Assembly: GCA_016711205.1 (NCBI GenBank)
Contig: JADJTM010000001.1
Coordinates: 434,001 to 498,000, forward strand
Length of the DNA: 64,000 nucleotides
Direction: 5' to 3'
Origin: Micropruina sp.
GTDB taxonomy: Bacteria > Actinomycetota > Actinomycetes > Propionibacteriales > Propionibacteriaceae
Shown here: piece by piece, positions 53,242 through 60,872 of the stretch
Layout of the letters: each line of letters opens with the position of its first letter
How positions within the stretch are numbered: position 1 is the first letter of the stretch
Program-made: the position numbers and the translations under genes
Notes under the pieces: model-generated
Database searches by the model: none
The model's input: only the letters and a program-made list of their open reading frames with translations
What the model was told of the DNA's origin: nothing

Positions 53242-53838
53242 TCACCGTTTCGAGCTGTCCACGCGCTGGAGGTAGTGGTCGACCAGGTTGCGCATGGGAT
53301 CGTCGATGGTCGGCAGATCGCGGTTGTAGAGCAACCCGGTGGCGAGCTGCATGGTCAGCTCGTCGAGGAGGGTGACCCACTCGGAGACGTCCCGTTTGTG
53401 CGAGCGTCGCGGCGACGTGACCGTTTGGTCGACTGTGTCGGGGGATACGGAGCGCGCCGTCCGGATCATGGCGTCGGAGATGATCTGGCGGTCCCCAGCG
53501 GGAGCGCTCAACCCCTGTTCTTCGACGCGGGCCAGCACTCGCACGAGCAACTCGGGCCGGCTCGCGACCATCTCGACGACCGCGTCGCGATCGAGGTTTC
53601 GCTCGATCTCCTGGCGTCGTTCCCTCTCCCAGTCGCTGAGCCGAGTGGCGGGTGAAACGACCTTCACGACCTCGGGCTTGACCCCGACGATCTCGTTCCC
53701 GCGGCGCTCGATGGACGCCTCGACCCGGCATCGCGCCGAGCACCACACCGGACGCCGGCCGCGTCCCTTGTACGTCACCGGTGCACCGCACCGAGGACAC
53801 CTGAACGTCTTCGCCGGATCGCGGATCACCTCTCGCAT
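53242..53838 (-). CDS. Zinc-ribbon protein of unknown function
   Basis: 198 residues. N-terminal zinc ribbon CPRCGAPVTYKGRGRRPVWC with C-x2-C and a following C-x3-C (CSARC). The middle is charged and helical (LSDWERERRQEIERNLDRDAVVEMVASRPELLVRVLARVEEQG). The rest looks helical. Such proteins are often carried by actinobacterial mobile elements. Function not assignable. Confidence 0.6.
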   Translation of the reverse strand: MREVIRDPAKTFRCPRCGAPVTYKGRGRRPVWCSARCRVEASIERRGNEIVGVKPEVVKVVSPATRLSDWERERRQEIERNLDRDAVVEMVASRPELLVRVLARVEEQGLSAPAGDRQIISDAMIRTARSVSPDTVDQTVTSPRRSHKRDVSEWVTLLDELTMQLATGLLYNRDLPTIDDPMRNLVDHYLQRVDSSKR

Positions 53839-53992
53839 GCAAAGCTCCTAGTGGGACGCACGTTACATTTCATTCTAACGAAATGGCGAAGTGCATGCCA
53901 GAGGTGTGTGATGCTTCTGGTTACGTCGAATCGACGGTTGTGGAGTCTGATGGTGCTGGAGGAGCCGGACGCGGCGCGGAGACCAGGTCGAG

Positions 53993-54859
53993 CTACTTAC
54001 TCTCAGCTTGCAGGTAGGACTGCACCACAAGTGACAAGGTGTAGGTCGTCCTCTCAATCCAGGACGCCACCAAGTCGGGGAGGTCAGTCGTCGACTCATA
54101 CCAGTGGGCGACGTCGACGAGCGCGATGTGGCATTCATGGACGACCGCAGTTGGCCGCCGACCTTCTCCTGAGAGCCGTGCGACAACGGCACCGTCCACC
54201 CACGGGGCCGGACCCACGGGCGTGAGCGAGTATCGCCCGCCTGATTCATCGGACATGTAGTAGCGCAGGGCGGGCCAGGCGGCCGCGGCAGGGAGGCGCC
54301 GGTGCTTGTCGATGTTGGAAAGCTCCGCGATCTGGCAGAGGGGGTGATTGCGGGCAGAATCCTCGTACGACTCGTTGACCGGGATCTCGAGATAGTTCAG
54401 CCTTGTGAACTCGCGCCAGTAGAACGGCTGCGCCCGGCTGAGTGCCTTCCGGAGGGGTTCGCTGTAGATCCGATCGCGCACCTTGCGCTCGGTGATGAAC
54501 TTGTCGAACATCGTCGGGGTTGCCGCAATCGGAAACTGGCACGCGCGCTCCTCGCTCTCGCTGAGCTCACCCCGCTCGCTGAGAACGATTCCGTACACGA
54601 GGCTGTCGAGCGCCGAGCGCAACGCGTGCAAGACGTCCCCTACGGCAAGGCTGATCTCGGGTGGGAACGGCTCGTGCTGGCGGAAGACGAACTCGGTCAC
54701 ACCGGGGCGCGACGTAGTTCTTTCGACTACTTCGAGAGCGCCGCGGGTTCGGAAGTCACGGCAGAGCGCGGCCAGCTGGCCAGAGTGCGTGTTCGCGTGG
54801 TCACACTTCAGCCACCACGCCTGCCCCGGGTCCAGCAGATACGCCGAGTTCACCTTCAT
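53993..54859 (-). CDS. Protein of unknown function
   Basis: 288-residue soluble protein. Segments worth noting: VGDVLHALRSALDSLVYGIVLSE (helical, with R and D), LSNIDKHRRLPAAAAWPALRYY, and a helical C-terminus WIERTTYTLSLVVQSYLQ. The 'LHxLRxALDxLVY ... NxDKHR' pattern recurs in hypothetical proteins of mobile regions in actinobacteria. Codon use looks less G/C-biased than the core genome. No function can be named. Confidence 0.6.
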   Translation of the reverse strand: MKVNSAYLLDPGQAWWLKCDHANTHSGQLAALCRDFRTRGALEVVERTTSRPGVTEFVFRQHEPFPPEISLAVGDVLHALRSALDSLVYGIVLSERGELSESEERACQFPIAATPTMFDKFITERKVRDRIYSEPLRKALSRAQPFYWREFTRLNYLEIPVNESYEDSARNHPLCQIAELSNIDKHRRLPAAAAWPALRYYMSDESGGRYSLTPVGPAPWVDGAVVARLSGEGRRPTAVVHECHIALVDVAHWYESTTDLPDLVASWIERTTYTLSLVVQSYLQAESK

Positions 54860-54988
54860 GATGATCGCATCGAGCTCAGGGATTCACCGAAGACTCGCGA
54901 CAGCTCGTGAGTCGTCGGTGTTCAACCTTTGCAATGTGTTCGGTTCTCGTGCGTGCGCAATGTCGGGGGTGAGCGGAAGGATGAGCAC

Positions 54989-55622
54989 GTGGCAACCCTT
55001 GCGGAGAGGATTCTGGAGGCAATCCGCTACGCGCCCCTGGATGACGACGTGCTTGCGTCGCGGCTCGGGGTGAGCGCGCGGCAGGCGGTGAATCAGACCG
55101 CTCGTCGGCTCGAGCGAGGGGGCCTTCTGAGGCGATGCACGGCCCTACTGGGAAGATCGTCAACGAGTGGCTCGAGCCCGGCGTCGGTAGCACAACGAGC
55201 ATTCCGTCCGCGGCAGCGCCGCCCCGCCCACTTCTGTCCGAGGATGAGGTCAAGGAAGCCGTGAGGCGATGGCTCGCGCACCAAGGATTCACGGTCACCG
55301 TCGCGATGGGCCACGAGCGGGGATCGACATCGACGCAAGGCATGCTGACGGGCGCAGATGGATCATCGAGGCCAAGGGGGAGGTTGCGTCGGATCAGCAG
55401 CAAGGCAACTACTTCCTCGGTGCACTGGGTGAACTCCTTCAACGAATGGATGATCGGAGCGCGACCTATGCCCTTGCCCTACCAAGGAATCATCGATACC
55501 GGAGTCTGGTGCGACGGCTTCCGACCCTCGCCAAGCGGCGCCTTGGCCTGGTCGCGATCTGGGTGGATGTTGGTGGTGGTGCGCCCACCGTGTGCGCCGA
55601 GTGGCTCGTCGAGGATGAGTGA
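54989..55622 (+). pseudogene. Frame-disrupted gene: winged helix plus nuclease-like 'IIEAKGE' domain
   Basis: Three frames join into one likely protein. It starts at GTG 54989 (VATLAERILEAIRYAPLDDD, a winged-helix with VSARQAVNQTARRLERGGLL). It shifts by -1 near 55130 (GKIVNEWLEPG, VKEAVRRWLAHQGFTVTVAMGHE) and again by -1 near 55322 (IDIDARHADGRRWIIEAKGE, NYFLGALGELLQRMDD, LGLVAIWVDVGG). The D...E-A-K core after a strand is the signature of restriction-endonuclease-like folds. Two separate 1-base losses suggest decay, or error at G-runs. Confidence 0.65.
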
Positions 55623-55794
55623 AGGGTTGACGAGGTTCGAGAGCTTCGAGTTCGCCCAAGGGAATCGATTGGGTTGGAGTGTCTCATTCGCAGACTGTGT
55701 CGACCTGGCATGTTCGGAGGTGGTCCGCCGCACCGCTCCCAAGCGGCCGTCAGCCCGGTGACTTCGATTGCGTTGGGCGCGGCGGCCCCGGCTC

Positions 55795-57024
55795 CTAGCT
55801 CGGCATGCCGAGATCTCGCAGTCTGTCGATGGCGTCCACGGCGCTTCGGACGCCGTGTTCGGCGGCTACGTGTTCAGCCACGACCGTGGCTTGTTCGCGC
55901 ACACGATTCGTCTGGACGTGTGCGAGTGCGGTGCGGACGGCGTCAGGGTCTGGCCGGCGGGGGTCGAGGGGTGGGGAGGCGATGCCGAGGTTGGTGAGTC
56001 GGTGTGCCCAGAAGGGCTGGTCGAGGGTGAACGGGACCGGGATCGAGGGTGTCCCGGACGCCAGCGCGGCATGGCTGGTGCCTGCGCCGCAGTGGTGCAC
56101 GATCGCGGCGCAGTGAGGGAACAGCCAGTCGTGCGGCACGTGCCCGGTGACGAGCACGTTTTCAGAGGTCTGCTCGTGATCGGTTCCCCCGCGAGCGAGG
56201 ATGATCCGGTGTCCGGCCAGACCGGTGAGCAAGGCGTCGGTCAGCGCCTTGGTTCCGGAGAAGGTCGGCATGGAGCCGAAGCCGATATAGACGGGCGGCT
56301 CGCCAGCGTTCAAGAACTCCTGGAGGGCCCCGTCGGGACGCCAGGATGTCGGGGCGGGCAGCCGCCATGCCCCGGTGACCGACGCTCTTGAGGGCCAGTC
56401 GTCGGGCCTCGGGACGAGGGTTGGTGACCAGGCGCCCAGCCGGCGGACGTCGCGGGTCGGGTTCCCGATCCGGGGCCGACCCAACTCGCCTCGGGCACGA
56501 TTGACGGCCCTTGCGATCGTCGCCCAGCCGGCGAAGTCCACGATGTGCCCCAGTGTCCGGTTGAGGAATCCGGGCGCGCGCACATCACCGAGCCCGGATG
56601 GTGCGAAGTCGCCGGTCGGCGCCAGGGGCTGCAACTCGGCGATCACCGGGCGGGCACCGATATCGGCCGCCACGGCGAGGGCGTGGTAGCCGGCTGTCGG
56701 CATCCCCACCACTACATCCGACCCGGCAGCGGCGTCTGCGATGGTCTCCAACCAGGCCCGATCGTCCCGCCGGTAATCCCGGAATGATCCCACGGTCAGG
56801 TGGCCGGCCTCGACCATCTGAACCATCGGGGCTCCGGGCCGCATCAACTCGGTGATGTCCCCGGCCAGGGCACGGAACTCCAACCCGTGCTCGGCCGCAA
56901 TGGTGCCCGTGGCCTGCTCAGCCACGATCACCGGCCGGTGGCCCGCCTCCCGCAGCCCGAGCGCCAAGGCAACCAGCGGAATGCCGTCGCCAAGACTGCC
57001 GTAGCTGACCAGGGTGACCTTCAC
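55795..57024 (-). CDS. GT1-family glycosyltransferase (sterol/macrolide glucosyltransferase-like)
   Basis: 409 residues, GT-B fold. N-terminal MKVTLVSYGSLGDGIPLVAL has the pattern of GT28/GT1 enzymes; nucleotide-sugar site near the end: HCAAIVHHCGAGTSHAALAS then PSIPVPFTLDQPFWAHRL, with the DQ pair that contacts the sugar. Related enzymes glycosylate macrolides, sterols or flavonoids. Length typical. It starts 10 bp after the TetR gene on the same strand, so the TetR protein probably controls it; inactivation of a toxic small molecule is a plausible role, by inference. Confidence 0.85.
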   Translation of the reverse strand: MKVTLVSYGSLGDGIPLVALALGLREAGHRPVIVAEQATGTIAAEHGLEFRALAGDITELMRPGAPMVQMVEAGHLTVGSFRDYRRDDRAWLETIADAAAGSDVVVGMPTAGYHALAVAADIGARPVIAELQPLAPTGDFAPSGLGDVRAPGFLNRTLGHIVDFAGWATIARAVNRARGELGRPRIGNPTRDVRRLGAWSPTLVPRPDDWPSRASVTGAWRLPAPTSWRPDGALQEFLNAGEPPVYIGFGSMPTFSGTKALTDALLTGLAGHRIILARGGTDHEQTSENVLVTGHVPHDWLFPHCAAIVHHCGAGTSHAALASGTPSIPVPFTLDQPFWAHRLTNLGIASPPLDPRRPDPDAVRTALAHVQTNRVREQATVVAEHVAAEHGVRSAVDAIDRLRDLGMPS

Positions 57025-57034
57025 CGGATCTTCC

Positions 57035-57616
57035 TCACTCCTCGAACGGCGCGCACTGCGCCACGACCACCGAACGGATCAACCGACGCGCCTCCACCGG
57101 CGGGATCGATGTGGCCGCCAGCCCGAAACAGATCGACGAGAACGACAACCACAGCGTCCACGCCGCCAACAGTGCCGGCGACGTGGTGGCCGGCTGCTCA
57201 TCGGCGGGGAACAGGTCGCGGATGGCGTTCACCACGTCGGCCAGGCGGGCCTGGTTCTCGACGTGATCCCGCTCGCGCAGGTAGGCCACGAAGTAGTCCC
57301 GCAGGCCGTCCGGCATCGCGATTGAGGACTCCACCAGACCGTCGAAGTAGCTCCACACCCGCTCGGTCACCGACTCCGACGCATGCCTCGCCCCAGCTAG
57401 CATGTCCAGCGACGCCGCGGTCGAAGCCTCCTCCCACACCCGCAGGAACAACGCGTCCTTCGACCCCACACTCGCGACCGTGCCCACCGACACCCCGGCC
57501 GCCGCCGCGATCAGCGGAACCGTCGTCGCACCGTACCCCTGCCGCGTGAACAACTCCGCAGCAGCCGCCACCACCCTGCGCGACGACTCCGCCTTCGACT
57601 CAGCCCTGCTGCCCAC
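57035..57616 (-). CDS. TetR-family transcriptional regulator
   Basis: 193 residues. DNA-binding domain SRRVVAAAAELFTRQGYGAT then TVPLIAAAAGVSVGTVASVG with KDALFLRVWEEA. The C-terminal ligand domain is helical. GTG 57616 with GGAGGT. Two tandem palindromes lie just upstream of its start, and the glycosyltransferase follows it. Confidence 0.9.
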   Translation of the reverse strand: MGSRAESKAESSRRVVAAAAELFTRQGYGATTVPLIAAAAGVSVGTVASVGSKDALFLRVWEEASTAASLDMLAGARHASESVTERVWSYFDGLVESSIAMPDGLRDYFVAYLRERDHVENQARLADVVNAIRDLFPADEQPATTSPALLAAWTLWLSFSSICFGLAATSIPPVEARRLIRSVVVAQCAPFEE

Positions 57617-57625
57617 AACACCTCC

Positions 57626-57650
57626 TGAACGCGTTCACTGAACGCATTCA
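57626..57650. promoter_or_regulatory. Tandem TetR operators
   Basis: TGAACGCGTTCA (57626-57637) is a perfect 12-bp palindrome; one base later TGAACGCATTCA (57639-57650) repeats it with one mismatch. Their closeness to the GTG (10 bp) would block transcription or early translation of the TetR-glycosyltransferase operon. The 13-bp step places two dimers on nearly one and a quarter helical turns. Confidence 0.85.
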
Positions 57651-57776
57651 GGATATGGCTGGCGCATCACTCTGGGCAAGTGCCGCATGGCAGTCATCGC
57701 GACCAGCCGATCACGAAAGGTCACCCCCGCGGCGCGGCTGGGTGTTCAGGGAAGGTTGCAGGTCGTTCTGCGAAGG

Positions 57777-59744
57777 CTACTCGTCTGCCTGCCGGACTCG
57801 CGGCACCTCAGGTGCCGCGAGGCAGAAGTCATCGTTGATCTTGATGACCAACGCGACGATCATTCTCAGCGCAGTGATGTAGGTGTGGAAGTGGCTATCC
57901 TCCCCATCTGCGTTGGCCTGCGATCCGTGGAGGTACTTGTTTCTCAGTTCGGGGCCGTTGCTGAAATCGACTTTGTTGAGGAAGTAGTTGAAGTATTTCC
58001 CCTCGTCCTCGGTCAGCAATGAGGCGCGGCGCGTCAGCCATCCCTTCGCGACCATGGCATCCGCTTCTGCGCGCCCGGCGTCTGTCAGGTGGTAGTAGCT
58101 CACCGCCTGGGTCGTAAACAGTGACTTGAGGATGTGGAACCGCTCCGGATTCGCGAACCGCACCCTTGTGCCATTGTCTACAAGCACTTCCAGCTCGATC
58201 AATCGCTTGATCGCGGGCTTCTGGTACTCGTGGAAGTTGTCATATGAGACTTCGTTATCGATCAGGAGGCGTGCAGCATTCTCAGCTCTCAGTTCCTCGT
58301 CGATGTAGGTCAATGTGGACTGATCTGAGAACAGTGCGTGGAGGATGCCGGCCAACTCCTCGGCGGGCCCTTGGTAGAGGTACTTCCCGTCCAAGAGGCT
58401 TGGCACCTCCTTGTAGCGAGCCGGGTCTGACGTGATGGCATGCAGGTCCCGGTCGAGTTCGCCGTTTTGAACGAACAGGCTGAACTGTGTGGTGACGCTC
58501 TCCAGTTCAACAAAGAGATGCCTCACCCTCTGCAGATAAGATGACTTATCGTCTGAAGGGGTGAAGGAGAAGTTCCGAGCGTCGAACTCCTCGACCAGGT
58601 ACTCCTCGAAGAACCAGGAGATGACGCCCTCCAGGTCGATGCCCTTGGTCTTCAGGTAGTAGTGGTACAGCCGCGTCTGAAGGAGCGTACTCAGGTGGAT
58701 CGCGCGAAACGCGGCGCCGATCTGGTAGTCGGTCCTGCCTGTCGTCGTCATGAAGCGCTCGAACACGCCCAACTGCGCCGGGTAGGACGGGAGGGTCAGC
58801 AGGACATGTCGGTCAGCGAACTCGAACAGGTGCTGGAAGTTGTTGAGAATGCTTGGGTTGTCGCGGGTCTCCTCCAGCCATCGGCTGCTGTAGCTGAACC
58901 TCATGACCATCCCGTCTGAATCGTCCATCTCACACTTCACGGGTTCGTCTTGAGTGTCTGCGATGCGCACCTCGCAGCCCGTTCGGAGGCCTGCGTTCTC
59001 CTCGAAGAACTTCTGAGTCATCTCAAGATTGCGCCGCTTCGCCCTAAGCTTCAGTTTCGCGTCAACGCCGGTCTCCTGGCTGACTGGAGCAGTCTCTAGT
59101 AGGCCGATGTAGTTGGGGTTGGCGTCGCCGCTATCGATGTACCTCTCCAGCAACTGGCGCATGTCCGCGGGCGTGAGGCTCGCTGGGAGATGGATCTCGT
59201 GCCCGGCGTCCTTCTGCATGTGTTTGCGGATCAGGTGCTCTGCGTTGCGGGGAGACTCAAGCAGCTGCTCCCTGATCTCGGTGCCGTAAGCGTGAATGAG
59301 CTTCTTGCTGGTGAGCAGTTCGCCGAGGCGGATACCTGCATTGCCGAGAGCCGGAAGCATGACATTCGCAGAGCACCGCTGAAACGCTTTGTATCGTCCA
59401 AGAAGGTCGAGCAGATCGGCGTGATAAGCGAAGTCGACGTCCACGATCAAGATTGGGCAGTTCATGTCATCGATCGAGGAGAAGAACCTCGCAACGGCCC
59501 CGCGGATCTGGGGGATGTGCGCGATGGCTTGCGCGCGCTGGCCAGCCTGATACGACTGTGGCAGCAAACCGTTCTCGAGATACTGCTGGACGTTGTGCAG
59601 CTCGATGATGTCCGTGGCGTCGGTCGGCCTCACTTCGTCGAACTGTTCAACGAGTTCCGCTACTCGATCGAGGTACCAGCCCGTCGCCAAGTCATGCCTG
59701 CCAAAGAAGCTGACCCGTCGCGAGGCCGCGTCCTCATCGTTCAC
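57777..59744 (-). CDS. Large protein of unknown family with C-terminal HEPN-type motif (candidate defence protein)
   Basis: 655 residues, soluble, no signal peptide or membrane helix. N-terminal 250 residues contain IDDMNCPILIVDVDFAYHADLLDLLGR; the middle is mixed (RFSYSSRWLEETRDNPSILNNF, SYPAQLGVFERFM). From about 480 on there is a winged-helix-like stretch (AIKRLIELEVLVDNGTRVRF, AVSYYHLTDAGRAEADAMVAKGWL). The end has ELRNKYLHG: Arg601-Asn602-x3-His606 fits the R-x4-6-H motif of HEPN RNases, followed by the usual long helix (YITALRMIVALVIKINDDF). Codon use is less G/C-rich than the core genome. HEPN proteins are common abortive-infection effectors. The gene sits at the right end of the integrated element. 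Family and trigger unknown. Confidence 0.72.
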   Translation of the reverse strand: MNDEDAASRRVSFFGRHDLATGWYLDRVAELVEQFDEVRPTDATDIIELHNVQQYLENGLLPQSYQAGQRAQAIAHIPQIRGAVARFFSSIDDMNCPILIVDVDFAYHADLLDLLGRYKAFQRCSANVMLPALGNAGIRLGELLTSKKLIHAYGTEIREQLLESPRNAEHLIRKHMQKDAGHEIHLPASLTPADMRQLLERYIDSGDANPNYIGLLETAPVSQETGVDAKLKLRAKRRNLEMTQKFFEENAGLRTGCEVRIADTQDEPVKCEMDDSDGMVMRFSYSSRWLEETRDNPSILNNFQHLFEFADRHVLLTLPSYPAQLGVFERFMTTTGRTDYQIGAAFRAIHLSTLLQTRLYHYYLKTKGIDLEGVISWFFEEYLVEEFDARNFSFTPSDDKSSYLQRVRHLFVELESVTTQFSLFVQNGELDRDLHAITSDPARYKEVPSLLDGKYLYQGPAEELAGILHALFSDQSTLTYIDEELRAENAARLLIDNEVSYDNFHEYQKPAIKRLIELEVLVDNGTRVRFANPERFHILKSLFTTQAVSYYHLTDAGRAEADAMVAKGWLTRRASLLTEDEGKYFNYFLNKVDFSNGPELRNKYLHGSQANADGEDSHFHTYITALRMIVALVIKINDDFCLAAPEVPRVRQADE

Positions 59745-60043
59745 CTGACCTCACTCCTCGTCTCGACCGGTGGGTACTAGGGCCATCTTGGCGCACGGGC
59801 CAGACAGAAGTGGGCCCGGATCGCCACGGCCGTGGGGTGTTGCACGCCGGCTCGGATTGGTGCGGGCTGATGAGGCATCGCTGACCTTATGTCGAACCCG
59901 GATCACCGCAGTTCAACGACCTCGAAGCGCACTCGTGCGGCCATCCAGTCATCGGCCACGAGCGTGAGCAATGAAGCGCCGACGATGCGCTCTTCGGGGT
60001 GGACCTTTCAGCGACGGGGCGGGGTTCACATGCTGAGCGCCTT
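59745..60043. other. Non-coding right end region of the element
   Basis: About 300 bp between the HEPN-motif gene and the terminal repeat. Short open frames exist on both strands but lack conserved features or ribosome sites. It should contain the promoter of the HEPN-motif gene and perhaps integrase sites. Confidence 0.5.
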
Positions 60044-60066
60044 GCCCCAGATAAGCCCCAACTGGT
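60044..60066 (+). repeat. Right copy of the element's terminal repeat (possible integrase arm site)
   Basis: TGCCCCAGATAAGCCCCAA then C and TGG, same direction as the copy at 50561-50583 and differing at a single position. It is 67 bp inside attR, while the left copy is 108 bp inside attL. Confidence 0.75.
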
Positions 60067-60132
60067 CGCCGAGATCGCCGCAGCGTGACTATCACACGTA
60101 GTCAAACGCCCGTTATGCCCGCCCATCCCTCC

Positions 60133-60155
60133 GGTTCGAGTCCTGTCGCCCCGAC
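60133..60155 (+). other. attR, second copy of the tRNA-Pro 3' core
   Basis: Exact 23-bp copy of 50430-50452. The bases before it do not continue the tRNA, so this is the far end of the integrated element and not a second tRNA gene. A shorter 10-bp piece, CCTGTCGCCC, recurs at 60271-60280 just outside. Confidence 0.92.
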
Positions 60156-60159
60156 GAGA

Positions 60160-60266
60160 TGCGTTTGACTAGGGTTTATGCTCCGCAGAGAACGCAAACG
60201 GCCCGCTATCTCCCCGATCCAAATGCGTCCTGACAAGGGATTATACGGCGCAGAGAACGCAGGACG
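60160..60266. repeat. Two related hairpin elements with compensatory stem changes
   Basis: Copy 1: CGTTTG (60162-60167) pairs with CAAACG (60195-60200). Copy 2: CGTCCTG (60226-60232) pairs with CAGGACG (60260-60266). The 27-base interior is alike in both (ACnAGGGnTTATnC, then CGCAGAGAACG), while the stems differ in sequence but keep pairing. Such paired change means the fold, not the sequence, was kept. They lie in the right flank of the integrated element. Confidence 0.7.
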
Positions 60267-60473
60267 AAAACCTGTCGCCCTGGGGTCGACGGCCAGAAGG
60301 TCCGCCGTGAGACGCGGCGCGGCTCGACCCAAGGCGGCATTAGCGGGCTGAGCCGAGCGCATCTCAGTCGCCGGTCTCCAAGGCACCACCCGTGAACGTC
60401 GCACGGCCCGGTGCCCAGGCCGACCTCGGGCAGCGCCGAGGATGGTGGCTCCTTCGGGACGAAGGCCCTCGCG

Positions 60474-60872
60474 TCAGGTGGTGCGCCGTTTCGCCTCCGC
60501 GATCAGTGCGGAGGCCTGCCGGAGAGCCGCCGTCCGGTCGGTCCCGGTGAGGATGCTGTCGCCGTAGTGGGCTGCCGTCTTCAGTCCGACCAGGGTGCGG
60601 AGCCGGCGGCCGAGGGCGGGGTCGACCTGTTCGAGGAAGTCGGGGGCTGCGTTGTGGTCCTGGCCGGCGTAGCGTTCACCGATCGCTGCAAGGCAGATCG
60701 CGTCCCCGGCAGCGATTCCGGCGAGTACCGCGTTGCCGATGGAGGTGTTGATCGCCGGCCCGGCCTCGGCGGCAGCCACTTCGGCGAGTTCGAGGTAGCT
60801 CGCGGCGATGGCGGCGCGGTTGCGGGCCTCCGTCATCCCGCCGGGTCGGGACCGGTGCTGTTTCGGTGTCAT
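60474..60872 (-). CDS. HEPN-domain protein of an MNT/HEPN pair
   Basis: 132 residues: MTPKQHRSRPGGMTEARNRA, then helical ASYLELAEVAAAEAGPAINT and AGIAAGDAICLAAIGERYAG, then LVGLKTAAHYGDSILTGTDR and a charged end. This is the compact helical HEPN type that goes with MNT nucleotidyltransferases. The region where the RNase R-x4-6-H would be reads RTLVGLKTAAHYGD, so the classical Arg at the right spacing is not obvious. ATG 60872 overlaps the stop of the nucleotidyltransferase gene by 4 bp. Confidence 0.75.
   Translation of the reverse strand: MTPKQHRSRPGGMTEARNRAAIAASYLELAEVAAAEAGPAINTSIGNAVLAGIAAGDAICLAAIGERYAGQDHNAAPDFLEQVDPALGRRLRTLVGLKTAAHYGDSILTGTDRTAALRQASALIAEAKRRTT

Noticed and set aside
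59887..60126. Short open frames on both strands between the HEPN-motif gene and attR
   Set aside because: No ribosome sites, no conserved pattern, and they overlap the terminal repeat of the element.
50430..60155. Classical actinobacterial conjugative element (AICE) or prophage
   Set aside because: No RepSA-type replication gene, FtsK-like transfer gene, terminase, capsid or tail gene is present between the att sites.
60120..60156. Possible second tRNA gene (T-arm and acceptor 3' half)
   Set aside because: Only the 3' 23 bases match tRNA-Pro; the upstream sequence gives no D-arm or anticodon arm. It is the attR repeat.
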